From NCBI GenBank assembly GCA_001661515.1, contig LUVW01000001.1:452582-516581 (forward strand): a stretch of DNA of 64,000 nt, read 5' to 3'. This stretch comes from Capniomyces stellatus. Taxonomy: Eukaryota; Kickxellomycota; Harpellomycetes; Harpellales; Legeriomycetaceae. How positions within the stretch are numbered: position 1 is the first letter of the stretch; each line of letters begins with the position of its first letter. A program made the position numbers and the translations under genes. The notes under the pieces were generated by a model. It saw only the letters and a list, made by a program, of their open reading frames with translations, did no database searches and was not told where the DNA came from. Positions 33,155-44,227 of this stretch are shown here, piece after piece.

Positions 33155-34219
33155 ATGCCAGAAATCGTAAACTTTGCCAAACAGACTTATGGGCAGCGCG
33201 CAGCCAATCACACGAATCCTATGGCCAAACAGCTGTTGAATTTGATGGAGCGCAAACAATCAAACTTGTGCGTTGCTGTGGACGTCACAAAAAGTAAAGA
33301 GCTTCTTGAGTTGACCGACCTTATCGGCCCACACATTTGTGTATTAAAGGTAAGGCGTTCTTAGTATACACATAGATTTCTAACCGATTTTTGACTGCTG
33401 CGTTGATACAAACATGCTATTCTCAGACTAAAATATGCTTTTTTTCACAATTTTGTAGACTCATATCGATATTGTTGAGGACTTTACACCGGAGCTAACC
33501 GATAAGCTGGTTGAATTGTCGATTAAGCACGATTTTTTGATTTTCGAAGACCGTAAATTTGCAGACATAGGTACATTCAATTCACGGATACACAGAGTTA
33601 AAAGAAATACATGCACAGAAATCTATCTTACCCCTATCTATTTTGCTTTCGATCGAGCTAGTCTTATCAGTTGCTTATTTACGAATTTTTTTGTTCTGTT
33701 TTGTTTTGTTTTGTTTTTTTTTTCTGTATAGGCAACACAGTAATGCACCAGTACTCGGGTGGGGTGTACAAGATTTCGTCCTGGGCACACATAACAAACT
33801 GCCATATAATCCCGGGTGAGGGGATTATTACAGGGCTGGCCCAAGTTGGAGTTCCACTGAATAGGGGGCTGTTGCTGTTAGCTAGCATGTCATCCAAGGG
33901 GTCTTTGGCAACTGGCGATTACACAGAAAAGAACGTCGAGTTGGCCAGAAGGAACCAGAACTTTGTTTTTGGGTTCATTGGCGACCAGAGATTCTGCAAT
34001 GACTTGGACTTTATTACCATGACGCCTGGTGTCGGGCTGGATTCGGCTGGCGACGGTTTGGGCCAACAATATAGAACACCTGACCTCATCATTAAAGAGC
34101 GTGGCTGTGACGTTATTATTGTTGGTCGCGGTGTCTATGGATCTGGAAAGGATCCTGTTGCTGAAGCTATTAGATATAAAAATGCAGGCTGGGATAGCTA
34201 CAACTCCCGGCTTCTATAG
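33155..34219 (+). CDS. URA3: Orotidine-5'-phosphate decarboxylase
   Basis: Exons 33155-33349, 33459-33570 and 33732-34219 give 264 residues. It converts OMP to UMP, the last step of de novo pyrimidine synthesis. Motifs: [16 protein letters not shown], the first substrate lysine in [13 protein letters not shown], the catalytic D-x-K-x-x-D in [13 protein letters not shown], phosphate-binding region [18 protein letters not shown] and [13 protein letters not shown] near the end. The catalytic motif is split by the second intron after DI (ATAG|GTACAT ... TATAG|GCAAC). The first intron follows CVLK. Length matches the fungal monofunctional enzyme (yeast Ura3: 267). Identification is certain. Confidence 0.97.
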
Positions 34220-34582
34220 AATCCATGTCAAACACTCTTGTAGCCATGTATCCATTTTTTTTTTTCTGGTTACTTATATCTTGTACTTTACCGTACGTGT
34301 CCAATATCTATGATTTATAATGTTGCTTTTGTGCATATTTTTCTTTAAAATACCTTTTAATTTGTTTTATTCAAATACTCGGTTATTTGATTTTATACTT
34401 TGCTTCTAGCCGTTCTTTTTCAATGAAAAAGAGTTAAAATAAAAAAGATAAAATCGACTGAACTATTCTAATAAAATATAATCATAAATTCGACTGAGCT
34501 AACTAGTCTCGAACCAAAAAAAGAATAAAAGTAAAGAAAAGAAATAAATAAAAGTACTAGTTATATGTGCTATTGGAGTTGA
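34220..34582. other. Convergent intergenic region URA3 / TPS-like gene
   Basis: About 360 bp, AT-rich 3' flanks of both genes. Nothing else seen. Confidence 0.45.
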
Positions 34583-37500
34583 TCAAGTAGTCAAATCTTC
34601 GATTATCTTCATCATGCTAGTGCTATCAGGAATAAAGTACATTGCGTCGGTAGATTTTTTGTTGGCCGAAACCGATAGAACTTCACACTCGTTTAGGAAA
34701 GCACTCCGGATATCCGTGTTGCTGTTCGAGTAGTTTCCTCTGATAGCGCATACATTTGTATTTGTATTCAGATCTGTGCCTTCTTTACTGCATTTTTTTG
34801 ACTTTGCATCCGAGACCTCGGGTTTTATGCTTGGATTGAGCCTTCTGTTCAACTCTTCGACAATACATTTCTTGTCACTGGTGCTTTTTCTGGCAAGGTT
34901 GTCTTCAACTGCGCCCCTGAAGCTGCCCAAGTCTCGAACATTGGTGTGCGACTTGATCTTGTCGATGTATAGTTCAGGCGTTACAGATCTTGTAGTGCAC
35001 GATGATATATTGCTTGAGTTTATTTCGTAGTTATATATAGATGGGGTTTTAAAGCTCTGACTGCTATAGTTCTTGTACTTGTCATAATTCTCCTGGAAGT
35101 ATTGGCGGCTTTGCGAAAGCTTGGGCGACATTGACGCACCCTTTCCCTCAACGCTTTGGGATTTACTTTGGGATTTACTTTGGGCTTTACTTTCGGATTT
35201 GCTATTGTTGATACTTGCGCTGTCACTATTACTCCAACCACCACTTGTGCCTCTGGATCCAATAGTGGGGTATCGTAGCTTATTCACTCTGTTAATAAGG
35301 TGGTCACATGCACTGTTTGACCCCAGAACCATCACAAAGTCCAGCTTATTGCCTGTCTCGCCGTCTCCTGCACCACTCTCTGACTGCGCTCTAGCTACTA
35401 AAAAATCAAACACTTTGCCTAGCTTCACAAAGCTCGGAACCAACTCAACGCTTCCCTCGTCAATTACTATATCAAATGGCAGATTCGGGCCAATGGTTTC
35501 GTTCAAGTGAGACTGAAGCTCCAGCGATTGCCACTGGCTGAAAGAAAGATTTTCTGCATACACCTTGGAGTAATCCCAGATCAGCGAGTACTGCTTGAGC
35601 TTTGTCACCGACCTTGGTGTCCTTTCAGAGTAAAAGTTAAATAGGTTTGACAGCACCTTCAAATCAAACGAAATCTCACCAATCATTTTTTCGCAGCTCT
35701 TACCACTGCCTCTTCCCACACCATTGCCGGTAAAGGGGATATCCGTACTTTGAACTATTATGTGGGTCCACTCGCTTGATCCTGGCCATTTCACTATACA
35801 CCCATGCTCAGCGGCTAGCCCAAATTTGTGTCCTCGGTTGCTGGGGAAAATCGCATCCATTTCATCAGAAGCTTTTCTGCTTATCACAAACACAAAGTTG
35901 CAGGGATCGCTGGCCAGCCGTGAAACCACTTGCTTAGCCTTGTTCAGGTTATCAGTCTGTGCCTGCTGCGACTGTCTGTCGTTTATATGCGGCAGCAAAA
36001 CGTCTTCAAGGTACAGTATTATAAGCCTTTTCCTTGAGCGAATATACTTGGCTCTGTACTCGCTTTTATAAGCGTCTTTAAAAAACGGAAGATTTGCAGA
36101 GTACCTGAGCTGCACATCCGAGTATATCTTGTCCAAATCGCTCAGAATCGTGTTCACGTACTTTTTCGAGTTGTTTAGTTCCACTTGCTCAACCAACCGC
36201 TCCCATCTGGCCACTTTGTTGGCTTCGGTCATCTCCAACGCTTCCAGCAGCGCACTTGATATCTCGTTTGGGCTCCACGGATTAACTGTTATTGCTCCAT
36301 GGCCTCCAAATATTCCGTACGACCCCATAAACTCCGATATTATCAACGGCGAGTGCTTTTTGTTTTGACACACTATAAACTCGTGGCTTGTCAAGTTCAT
36401 CCCATCTCTCAGTGATGTAATCAGCATTACGTCTGCCATCTTGATCAACGCCAAATACTTACTTCTAGGAATATCTTGGTGCAAGAAAGTCACAGGCTGA
36501 TGCTCAATGCTCCCAAATCTCGTGTTTATTCTATCTACCACATCCGCAATATACACCATGTCCTCATTTTGCTCTGCTGTCAATAACGCTATTTGCACCA
36601 ACACTGTATCCTTCCTATGACTCTCGTTTTCTATCAGGAACTTTTCAAACGCAATCATCTTTTGCCTCACCCCCTTCACACAGTCCAGCTTGTCGCGTGA
36701 AATGACCACTTTTTTTCCTTTGTATTTTTCAACTAGCAGCGCCTCCGCTTCTAATGTCGACACACTATCCCTTTCTTCCTTAATCTGTCCCACATTTAGC
36801 CCTATTGGAACCTGAATCACCGCTGTGGCCTTTCCCTCAGAAATTATACGTGATGCCTGGATCTCCGCTCCCAGAACCCTTTTACACGTTTGCGTAAAGT
36901 GCCTCAGGTTCAGGTACGTTTGGAATCCAATCAGATCTGCTCCCAACACACCCAAAAGCAACTCTTTGCGTACATGCAGGCATCTGAACAACTCTGAACT
37001 TGGAAACGAAATGTGATTGAAGTACCCCACCTTGGCTCCGGGGATTTTTTCCTTGATCATTTTTGGAAGCAGCATCAAATGATAGTCATTAACCCATATC
37101 GTATCATTTGGTCGATATATATCAACTATCCTTTTACAAAACTTCTCACAAACCCGCACGCTCCCCTCATACGCCCCCAAGTCCCACCCCTTCCACTGCG
37201 GCATTTCCGGCGGCATGTAGTGAAACAATGGCCACAATAGCTGCTTGCAAAACAAGTTGTAATGTAAATCAAAGTCCATATCGCTTACATACACAGGAAC
37301 TGTCTCAAAGTCATCAAGCAGCTTGTCCCCGATCTCTCCTTTCTTCTCATCTGACCAGCCATCACTACTAATGCCTAGCTGTCCAATCCAAAGCCTTTCA
37401 TCAATATTTTCAAGATTACTGTTTACTGCGTTAACCAGCCCATAGTTGCTTAAGTTTTGCCGTTCAACAACATAGCTCTCCCCACCTTGTGTTAATCCGT

Positions 37501-38245
37501 ACCTTGATGCACTTCTATCTTCATCCACATCCACTCCTACTTGCTTGGCATCCCTTTTGTCCAACCCTGCCAATTCCCCACTTTCTACCTGTCCCTCTTT
37601 TGGCTTTACTGCTCCCAGCCTTAGATTTCTCATATTCAGCCTCCTCAGCTCTTCTCTTGTTATCTCGCTAGTTCTTCGATTTTCTTCAGAGTACCCTCCT
37701 AGCTCACTGCTGCCGCCAACTTCCCCCAAGCTAGTCCTCTTGTTGAAATAGCTCGCCGAAAATGACGACCTTTTTTTACTCTTAACCATGATATCATTAT
37801 CTAGACTTGCTTTGCTATCCCAATGAACCTTTGTTAGTCTTTCTCTCCGTGCGTAATAGCCTCCTCCAATCCCCGTCGTAACTCTCCTTTCATCCTCCTC
37901 CCCTTTTATATTTCCCAGTATGAATTGTTTTATACCGTTTGTTTTCTCCGTCTCTTTTGCTGCTTTCATAAACCCGTTACTTGAGTCGCTACCACTGCGT
38001 GACCCTTTGTTCAAGTCTTTGCCATCCCCTGAATATGACTTAGCATTCGCTTTATTTCGAATATTTGCTCCAAAACTTGCCACCCTGTGGCTATTTTTGT
38101 CAGTACTTTCTTTTGAGTTCGGGAGAAATGTTATTGTGTATGGCGCAAATATAGATACCACAAGCAATCTTCCTGTATTTCCCTCCACCATACTCCCGTG
38201 CCTTTCCTCTTTTATATCGTATTCGTGGTTATTTTTTCTGAACAT
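34583..38245 (-). CDS. Trehalose-6-phosphate synthase complex subunit with degenerate phosphatase domain (Tsl1/Tps3-like)
   Basis: Single exon, 1220 residues. GRLLVVSIFAPYTITF near the N-terminus matches the opening strand of Tps2/Tps3/Tsl1-type proteins, followed by ~250 disordered residues. A GT20 domain spans about 285-735: LWIGQLG, LWPLFHYMPP, IWVNDYHLMLLPKMIKE, NHISFPSSELFRCL, IGFQTYLNLRHF and ITSLRDGMNLTSHEFI. Of the UDP/phosphate-binding Arg/Lys pair (DRLDYIKG in Tps1), this protein has DKLDCVKG. A HAD phosphatase-like domain follows (~740-1000) with GLAAEHG, SERTPRSVTKLKQYSLIWDYS and ELQSHLNE preserved. However, the nucleophile motif DxDGT is replaced by YLEDV and GDDxTDE by GSNSACD, so phosphatase activity is not expected. 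A ~200-residue Ser-rich tail ends the protein. By analogy with Tsl1/Tps3 it should scaffold or regulate the synthase complex. Confidence 0.88.
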   Translation of the reverse strand: MFRKNNHEYDIKEERHGSMVEGNTGRLLVVSIFAPYTITFLPNSKESTDKNSHRVASFGANIRNKANAKSYSGDGKDLNKGSRSGSDSSNGFMKAAKETEKTNGIKQFILGNIKGEEDERRVTTGIGGGYYARRERLTKVHWDSKASLDNDIMVKSKKRSSFSASYFNKRTSLGEVGGSSELGGYSEENRRTSEITREELRRLNMRNLRLGAVKPKEGQVESGELAGLDKRDAKQVGVDVDEDRSASRYGLTQGGESYVVERQNLSNYGLVNAVNSNLENIDERLWIGQLGISSDGWSDEKKGEIGDKLLDDFETVPVYVSDMDFDLHYNLFCKQLLWPLFHYMPPEMPQWKGWDLGAYEGSVRVCEKFCKRIVDIYRPNDTIWVNDYHLMLLPKMIKEKIPGAKVGYFNHISFPSSELFRCLHVRKELLLGVLGADLIGFQTYLNLRHFTQTCKRVLGAEIQASRIISEGKATAVIQVPIGLNVGQIKEERDSVSTLEAEALLVEKYKGKKVVISRDKLDCVKGVRQKMIAFEKFLIENESHRKDTVLVQIALLTAEQNEDMVYIADVVDRINTRFGSIEHQPVTFLHQDIPRSKYLALIKMADVMLITSLRDGMNLTSHEFIVCQNKKHSPLIISEFMGSYGIFGGHGAITVNPWSPNEISSALLEALEMTEANKVARWERLVEQVELNNSKKYVNTILSDLDKIYSDVQLRYSANLPFFKDAYKSEYRAKYIRSRKRLIILYLEDVLLPHINDRQSQQAQTDNLNKAKQVVSRLASDPCNFVFVISRKASDEMDAIFPSNRGHKFGLAAEHGCIVKWPGSSEWTHIIVQSTDIPFTGNGVGRGSGKSCEKMIGEISFDLKVLSNLFNFYSERTPRSVTKLKQYSLIWDYSKVYAENLSFSQWQSLELQSHLNETIGPNLPFDIVIDEGSVELVPSFVKLGKVFDFLVARAQSESGAGDGETGNKLDFVMVLGSNSACDHLINRVNKLRYPTIGSRGTSGGWSNSDSASINNSKSESKAQSKSQSKSQSVEGKGASMSPKLSQSRQYFQENYDKYKNYSSQSFKTPSIYNYEINSSNISSCTTRSVTPELYIDKIKSHTNVRDLGSFRGAVEDNLARKSTSDKKCIVEELNRRLNPSIKPEVSDAKSKKCSKEGTDLNTNTNVCAIRGNYSNSNTDIRSAFLNECEVLSVSANKKSTDAMYFIPDSTSMMKIIEDLTT

Positions 38246-39866
38246 AATATTACGCTTACTATTATGTATCTTCTAAAATGCACTGATTCTATTTTGCTTT
38301 AAATGGTTTAACGTCAATTTGTTGTTGTCTTTCCCTTTTTCCTTCAACACAACAATACACCGTTTCCTCGAGTATTTGGATTTGAAAGTTCGTTTGTATA
38401 TACTGTTACTGATTATACATATCTTGTTCCTTACTTTTACTTTTATAATTACAATTACAAGTGATTTACTTTTTTTTTTCTGAATCGAGATTCTGTTTTA
38501 AAAGTGTTTGAACTACATATGTTGACTGTTTTTCTGCTCTATTCCGTCTTTCTCTTACTTGCTTTATCGATTGTTTTTATTTAGGCCTTGATATCAGAAT
38601 TAAGCATATAAAATCAAAGTGAAGAATATCTTGTCTTGGAATTATTTAGAAAAAGAAAATATATATTATCCTAACTATTTTTTTAATTTTTTTTCAAGCT
38701 GATTTATTAACGAGTTAGCAAATTAAATAAACTTGAAATATACTTTCTCTGTTTAAATTAAATCAATATAGCTAAATTGATCGATTTCTCTTTTTAATAT
38801 GTAGTTTTAGAATACTCTTTGGTTCTTTGATGCGGCCTAGTGTACTTTTTATTGGCTTACAACAGCTTTTTGTTTGATGATCCTTATTATTAAAATTTCA
38901 AAGTGTTCTTGAACCTAATACAAAACAAAATGCCAGTTACATTTAACGATGTTGCTTTTGTTTACATTCGAAGCATGATTTTTAATGTAAACCAACGTGT
39001 TTTGCCAAATTAAGCCAATGCACATTTACAATAGACAACCACCGCCTTGATTCATTTTTTTTCTTCTTTTCCTTTCTCACTAACCAGCAAATAATTGCAC
39101 TGTGTTTGTCATCGTCAGGCACGCAATGCTAAAGACTGGTTGTATTTATTTATGTTTACATCTTTACCAGCAACCAACCACTTTCGCAACGCCATTGACT
39201 GGCTTAAAACAAGTACCAAGAACGGCAATGCATATTGGTTTCACTTTAGGATGCCTCACTTTAGCCCAACTCATACACTGCTACTTTGTCTCAAAACATT
39301 TAAACGGAAACAATAATGTTTATTTATAAAACGCATACAAGACGATTCTCTTTATAAACAATTTATACAACAAAACTAAAAACTGTATATTTTTTTCAGT
39401 TAAAAAATAATTATATGTTTGATTAGGAACAGACTAGAAAATATTATCAAACGGAACAATTTTTATATTACTGAAAACTATTCGCTGGGAAGCACGAGGC
39501 TAGAAACAGAAAAAAAAACCCGACATATATGGCAGAAAAAAAAACATCTTTAAATCAAATTAACAGACAAATAGTGTGGTAACCAACAAGTAGGGTCGAG
39601 CTTAAGAGTAAAGATAACGAAAATCCGCCTTGGTTATAAATACGAGTATCACACAAGTTTTTTTTTTTTAATAACCCAAAGACGGCATGACGCGGCTATA
39701 TCATTACCAGCTATATCTGTAGAGTTGGATACAAATGCAGCGATCATAGTATGCAACCAATGGACCAGCGTTGCTTTGAAACAATGCGCTTTTAGCCAAC
39801 AATTTTCAAGTGTATTTATGTGAACCATAATTTTCAAACCAGGATTCAGATGCTTGGTCTCTGGAT
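38246..39866. other. Intergenic region between the TPS-like gene and the P450
   Basis: About 1.6 kb; T-rich near the TPS-like promoter. It contains one short candidate ORF (39126-39329), listed separately. No RNA gene recognised. Confidence 0.45.
39126..39329 (+). CDS. Possible small membrane protein, 67 residues
   Basis: An open frame from an ATG at 39126 encodes a short protein with one hydrophobic segment (HIGFTLGCLTLAQLIHCYF) preceded by a basic stretch and followed by a polar tail. This shape resembles small mitochondrial inner-membrane proteins, but I recognise no family. The stretch is less AT-rich than its surroundings. A second frame overlaps it for the whole length, and there is no other support, so it may be chance. 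Confidence 0.25.
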   Translation: MLKTGCIYLCLHLYQQPTTFATPLTGLKQVPRTAMHIGFTLGCLTLAQLIHCYFVSKHLNGNNNVYL

Positions 39867-42800
39867 TTATTTAGCTCTAGGCTGTGGTGTAAAATAGATA
39901 TCAATTGGCTTTGCGTGCATGTTCATATAGTTTAGGTAGCCGGGATGCACGGTTTCGTTTGAGGTTATCAGATATTCACGGATCAGAATAGAGAGGAGCA
40001 TTTTCATGTGGTGCATTGCATAATCTCTAGCAGGACACATTCTACGATTGATGGCAATAGTTTTAATACAAGATTTTCAAAAACAAAAGCAAGGTATCTT
40101 AATGGTATGAAATAGCGAACCGAACTTACATCCCAACTCCCCACACAAAATTGTCGTAGGCAATGTCCTATACAGTATTTGAGAACCATTCAAAGTTATT
40201 TTTATGGTTGCTATTGCCGTAGTTATGTGGATAGCACTCTCGTTCATATATACCTGGTTACTAGCTCGGTTTGGATGCATGTGCCTACGTGCGTTGAATT
40301 TCTGTGGATTTGATGGAAAGTAAACACTGCTCCTGTGGTGTGCGTGAGCGTTGAAGGAAACATAGCTGTTTTTGGGTATGGTTATCCCATTAGAAAGTGT
40401 GACCTCCACGTTGCAAAACCTTGGAACGTAAACTACGAATACATGAATTAATAAATTGGAAAAAAAAGCGGATTAGAGTCTATGTGCTTGATACACAAAT
40501 CTATTTGACAAAGTAGCCAGTTTATTACCTAAAGGCGCTGCTAGTCTTAAAGACTCCTTGATTGTAGCTTCAAGCAAATCCATCATATTCACTATGTTGA
40601 TGTCTATTTTGGGCCCATAGTTATAAATTATACTCTTCTGCTCTTCAAACAGCTCATCATACAGAGTTTTTCTAATTGCAATGTCGACCAAACAGTTGTG
40701 TAGTCTTGGTGACAGTATTGATGAGCATATTATTGGGTAGTTTACAAGGCTTTTGTTGAGAATACTCTTGCTTCCGAAATCTGTAGCCCTGAAATAGTTT
40801 GCAATGTACGAGATTATATTCTACGCGCGTTTTATATAAGAACTGGTTAAAAATGCTGCAAAATCAACATCGATGTTAGGACCATAAGAAGAAAACAAAC
40901 AAACAGAAGCTATACTTAATTCTTACATTTTCAAGCACGCCTTTGTTTTTGGAATTGACTTTGTTTATAAACTCTTGTTGGATCTGGGCCGAAATCTTTT
41001 TATAGGCAGAGTTTAGCAGCATATTGTACGCATACGGTCTAAATTTTTAAAGTTCAGGTTTATATAGCACTCGATATGTTCGCATGGGCTCCTTGAGTGT
41101 ATTAAACTTGGTATATATTTTTGATGCTATGGATTGCAAATAAATAAGCAAAACTCAACTTACAAAAACTTGTGTTTCTTGGGGTCAAAGAAAATTGGGT
41201 GAATGTAGTTTATTATCCTCTTGAGATATAGAAACGAATCGTTAAAGTCTAGCCGCTCAACCATAGACTAAAATTGTATGCAACAGAGCAACTTGGTTAG
41301 TGCCTTTGAGGTTATACCATTGGTGTTATAACCAACACTAAATTAGGTTAATGACACAGTAGTGGTATAGAAATCAGATTTAAAAAAAAATACTTACAGC
41401 TCCAAAAGTTCTTTTTACAACTAAATCGCAAATGATACATAAAACACAAAGCAAGGTGAACAGTTAGTTTCTAGTAGCACTAAATCGTGTTGGGGTTTCA
41501 GAATTGTATTGTTATCAATGCAGAAATGATATGTAGAACTTGCTGTTACTTACCGTTCTCGAACTCGGTAATCGTAAAAAAATCTTTTGTGTTTGATACT
41601 TTAAACCCGCCTAAAAAAATAAACAAAGCAGATATCCAGAGTTGAGATTGATACGACATGTGTTGTTATACGGCATACATGTACAAGTGTTTGACACATG
41701 TATACTTGTAGCTATAGCTATGTAAGCAAATGTATAGATATGTATATCAGTGTACCTTTAGGAAGCCGCGTCCCTATTGAATTGAGTGCCTTCAAAAAGT
41801 AGCTCAGGTATTCTTTAGTTTCGTCATCGATCACTCCAGGCAAATTTATTCTTGAAATAAGCAACGAGAATATTCTAAAATTTCCAGAAACCTTGGCCGT
41901 GGTATCTATATAAAACGATCCAGGGCTTAACTACAAAGATTTTTGAAGTTAGAAACCCATAAAGTAAGTTAGAGTTGCAATACTTCTCGATGGACTGCAT
42001 TATATTTTTAAATAGTAGGGTAGCGTTAAAGTTTATATATAACCGAGCTGGAGGCATTGATCAAGATTGCATAGGTTCAAATAGTAAGAATGCATAGAGA
42101 AAAAAAAAGAAGAAAAAACAACAATTTACACCATCGTGGGCTTTTGGACCAGAGAGAGCTCTCTCTGGTAAAGTTGCGTACTCAATAGCCAAGGATCCAC
42201 CAAGCACCGTGACAGCCTTTTTGGCATATTGTACTTGTGTGATATCTACATTCTGTTTTCATATAATGGGATTGTCAGTTTTACTCGTATGACATATTAT
42301 AGCTAAATCGGCACAAAAATACGTAAATCACACCACATGCAGCTTATGTTCTTTCAATGCGTTTGCTATGTACAACTTACATCCTCCATCGCCACTTTGA
42401 TATTTTGGCTAGCTTCTTGATCAAGTAGTAATGATATTTTGGAGGTTGAAGCATATAAGTTCTAATGATATAGATACAAAGTTCACAATACAACTTAAAC
42501 CATGTCGACAAACATAAAAGAACCACATAAAGGATCGAAAAGAAAATACATCAAAACCAACCCACAATTTCAATAATAATAATAAACAAAACCAACTTAC
42601 AATCAGGTACGAAGGGACTGAAATTGATATTAAGATCGATTTGACAGCATTGACGGCATATTTGATGAGCCAGTATGTCAAAAAGACGTTTGTTAACGAC
42701 TCCAGAGCCAGAAACACTTGTTTGAGGTATACAACAGAGCCAAATATTTTGATACAGGCATTCCGATTACTTTTGAGCGAAAGAGCGGCTAGGAAAAGTT

Positions 42801-42954
42801 CGTTTTTAGATGAGTTCAACAGAAGGAATGCAGCAACAAAACCAATTATATAAAGCGTAAGCCTGGTTTTGGTAATTTTATAGCCAGCTGGTATGTACCA
42901 GCTATTGAAGCCCACATTTAGCATTATCGTTTTGATTATTTCCGACATTCTCAA
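39867..42954 (-). CDS. Cytochrome P450 monooxygenase, 12 exons, atypical I-helix
   Basis: Exons on the minus strand: 42954-42601, 42461-42381, 42252-42130, 41930-41756, 41610-41554, 41420-41398, 41267-41164, 41038-40927, 40820-40529, 40432-40254, 40167-40130 and 40041-39867. All phases agree and give 570 residues. The N-terminal ~120 residues hold hydrophobic anchors (LTLYIIGFVAAFLLL). P450 hallmarks: K-helix ExxR in ATIKESLRLAAP, the following strand VEVTLSNGITIPKNSYVSF, the PERF-like FNARRH, and a heme-ligand loop WGVGIMCPARDYA split across exons 11 and 12 with the Cys present. The usual I-helix A/G-G-x-D/E-T-T is not recognisable; the region reads YPIICSSILSPRLHNC. The overall pattern is that of fungal membrane-bound P450s of unknown substrate. 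Intron 3 (199 bp, the longest) may hide coding sequence. The terminal exons are secure; exons 1-3 rest on frame consistency. Confidence 0.8.
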
Positions 42955-44182
42955 GTTTTACTTGGATAGGTTTCTTTTTTCTTCTTTTAAACCAAAGTTC
43001 GGGCAACTATTTGATCGAATATAACCATGAAGCAATGAGTATGAAATATGGTATATGAAATAAGACGCAAAATAATGTTACAAATGGTAATTTGGATGTA
43101 AAAGTACAATTCAGTGTATTTATACGAGTTGGTAGGGTTTATCGCCATTTTTATTTGAAGGGTAATCAACATATCTAGGTAAAAAAAAAAAAAAGGAAAT
43201 ACAATCATTAAATCGCTCAATTTCAGTTCCGTTATGAGAACATAAGACTTGTCCCCAAACGTAAAAGCTGAGTCATTTTTTTTCAATTTCTTCTATTGTA
43301 GCCAAGAATGACATAAGAATAAATCAGCAAAATGCAAATATCTTTACTTCAAAGTCAAATTATCAACCAGCCATTTCAGATCAATTGGTCGGGTTTATAA
43401 ATTCAAGCAATTCTGAATTAACCTGCTAATGCTTAAACGATTTATTGAGATTTGTGGATTAAGTATGTTACATGTCCAATTTAAATCGTGTAAATTTATT
43501 GGCTATCGTTAAAGGCCAGCTATGCTCTTTAATTATCTATTGTTTAATGACCCGGTGTAACATTTTTTTTAAAACATCCAGCATTTGACTATTTGTTTTA
43601 GGGAAGGCTTTAATCAAATAGGGTAATTATTTTTCTTTTTCGTTTTCGTTTTCCTTTTTTTCTACTTTCTTTCTTTCTTTGATTCACTTGATGATAAATT
43701 TTATCTTAATTTGAAGCAATGAATAGCAGCAAATTGCGTGTTTGGATAAGTAAAAAGATCAGAGTGTGGTGTTGGAGATGTCTTGAACACCATATGGGCT
43801 AATTCTAATTTAGCTGACCTCGATCTTGCTTTAAGTGAATTTCTGGTGGAAAACCCATCTGTTCGCCAAATAAAACCCATCAATTTAAAAATTGTTGCTG
43901 GAAAATTACAAAATAAGCTACAAGCTCAATAATCCAAGTTTCAATTATGAATACCTTCCAAAATCTTGACCCATATAACTATACGTAGGGTTAATGGAGG
44001 GTTGATTTGACAGTAAGCGACAAGAGATACCAGTTGTGTATAACATAGAAAGCCAATAAGGCTTGATACACAGCGCTTTGGTCAGCAAGCCAAACCAAGT
44101 CAAACAATTACAACCAACTAGTTAAGATTTCACTGAAAATAATGTCTACTTAAAGCCCGATATTTAAAAGCAAGGACTTGGA

Positions 44183-44227
44183 ACTAGTTCTGGGTTTACT
44201 AGTTCTGAGATTACTAGTTCTATTTCT
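44183..44227. repeat. 15-bp tandem repeat, three copies
   Basis: Three consecutive 15-bp units each starting ACTAGTTCT, diverging in the last six bases. Confidence 0.8.

Noticed and set aside
34583..42954. Trehalose, P450 and chitin genes as a biosynthetic gene cluster
   Set aside because: No backbone synthase, large intergenic gaps and mostly housekeeping neighbours; no evidence for a cluster.
42987..43286. 99-codon hydrophobic open frame upstream of the P450
   Set aside because: No motif, interrupted by a poly-Phe run from a T tract, and no splice site joining it convincingly to the P450.
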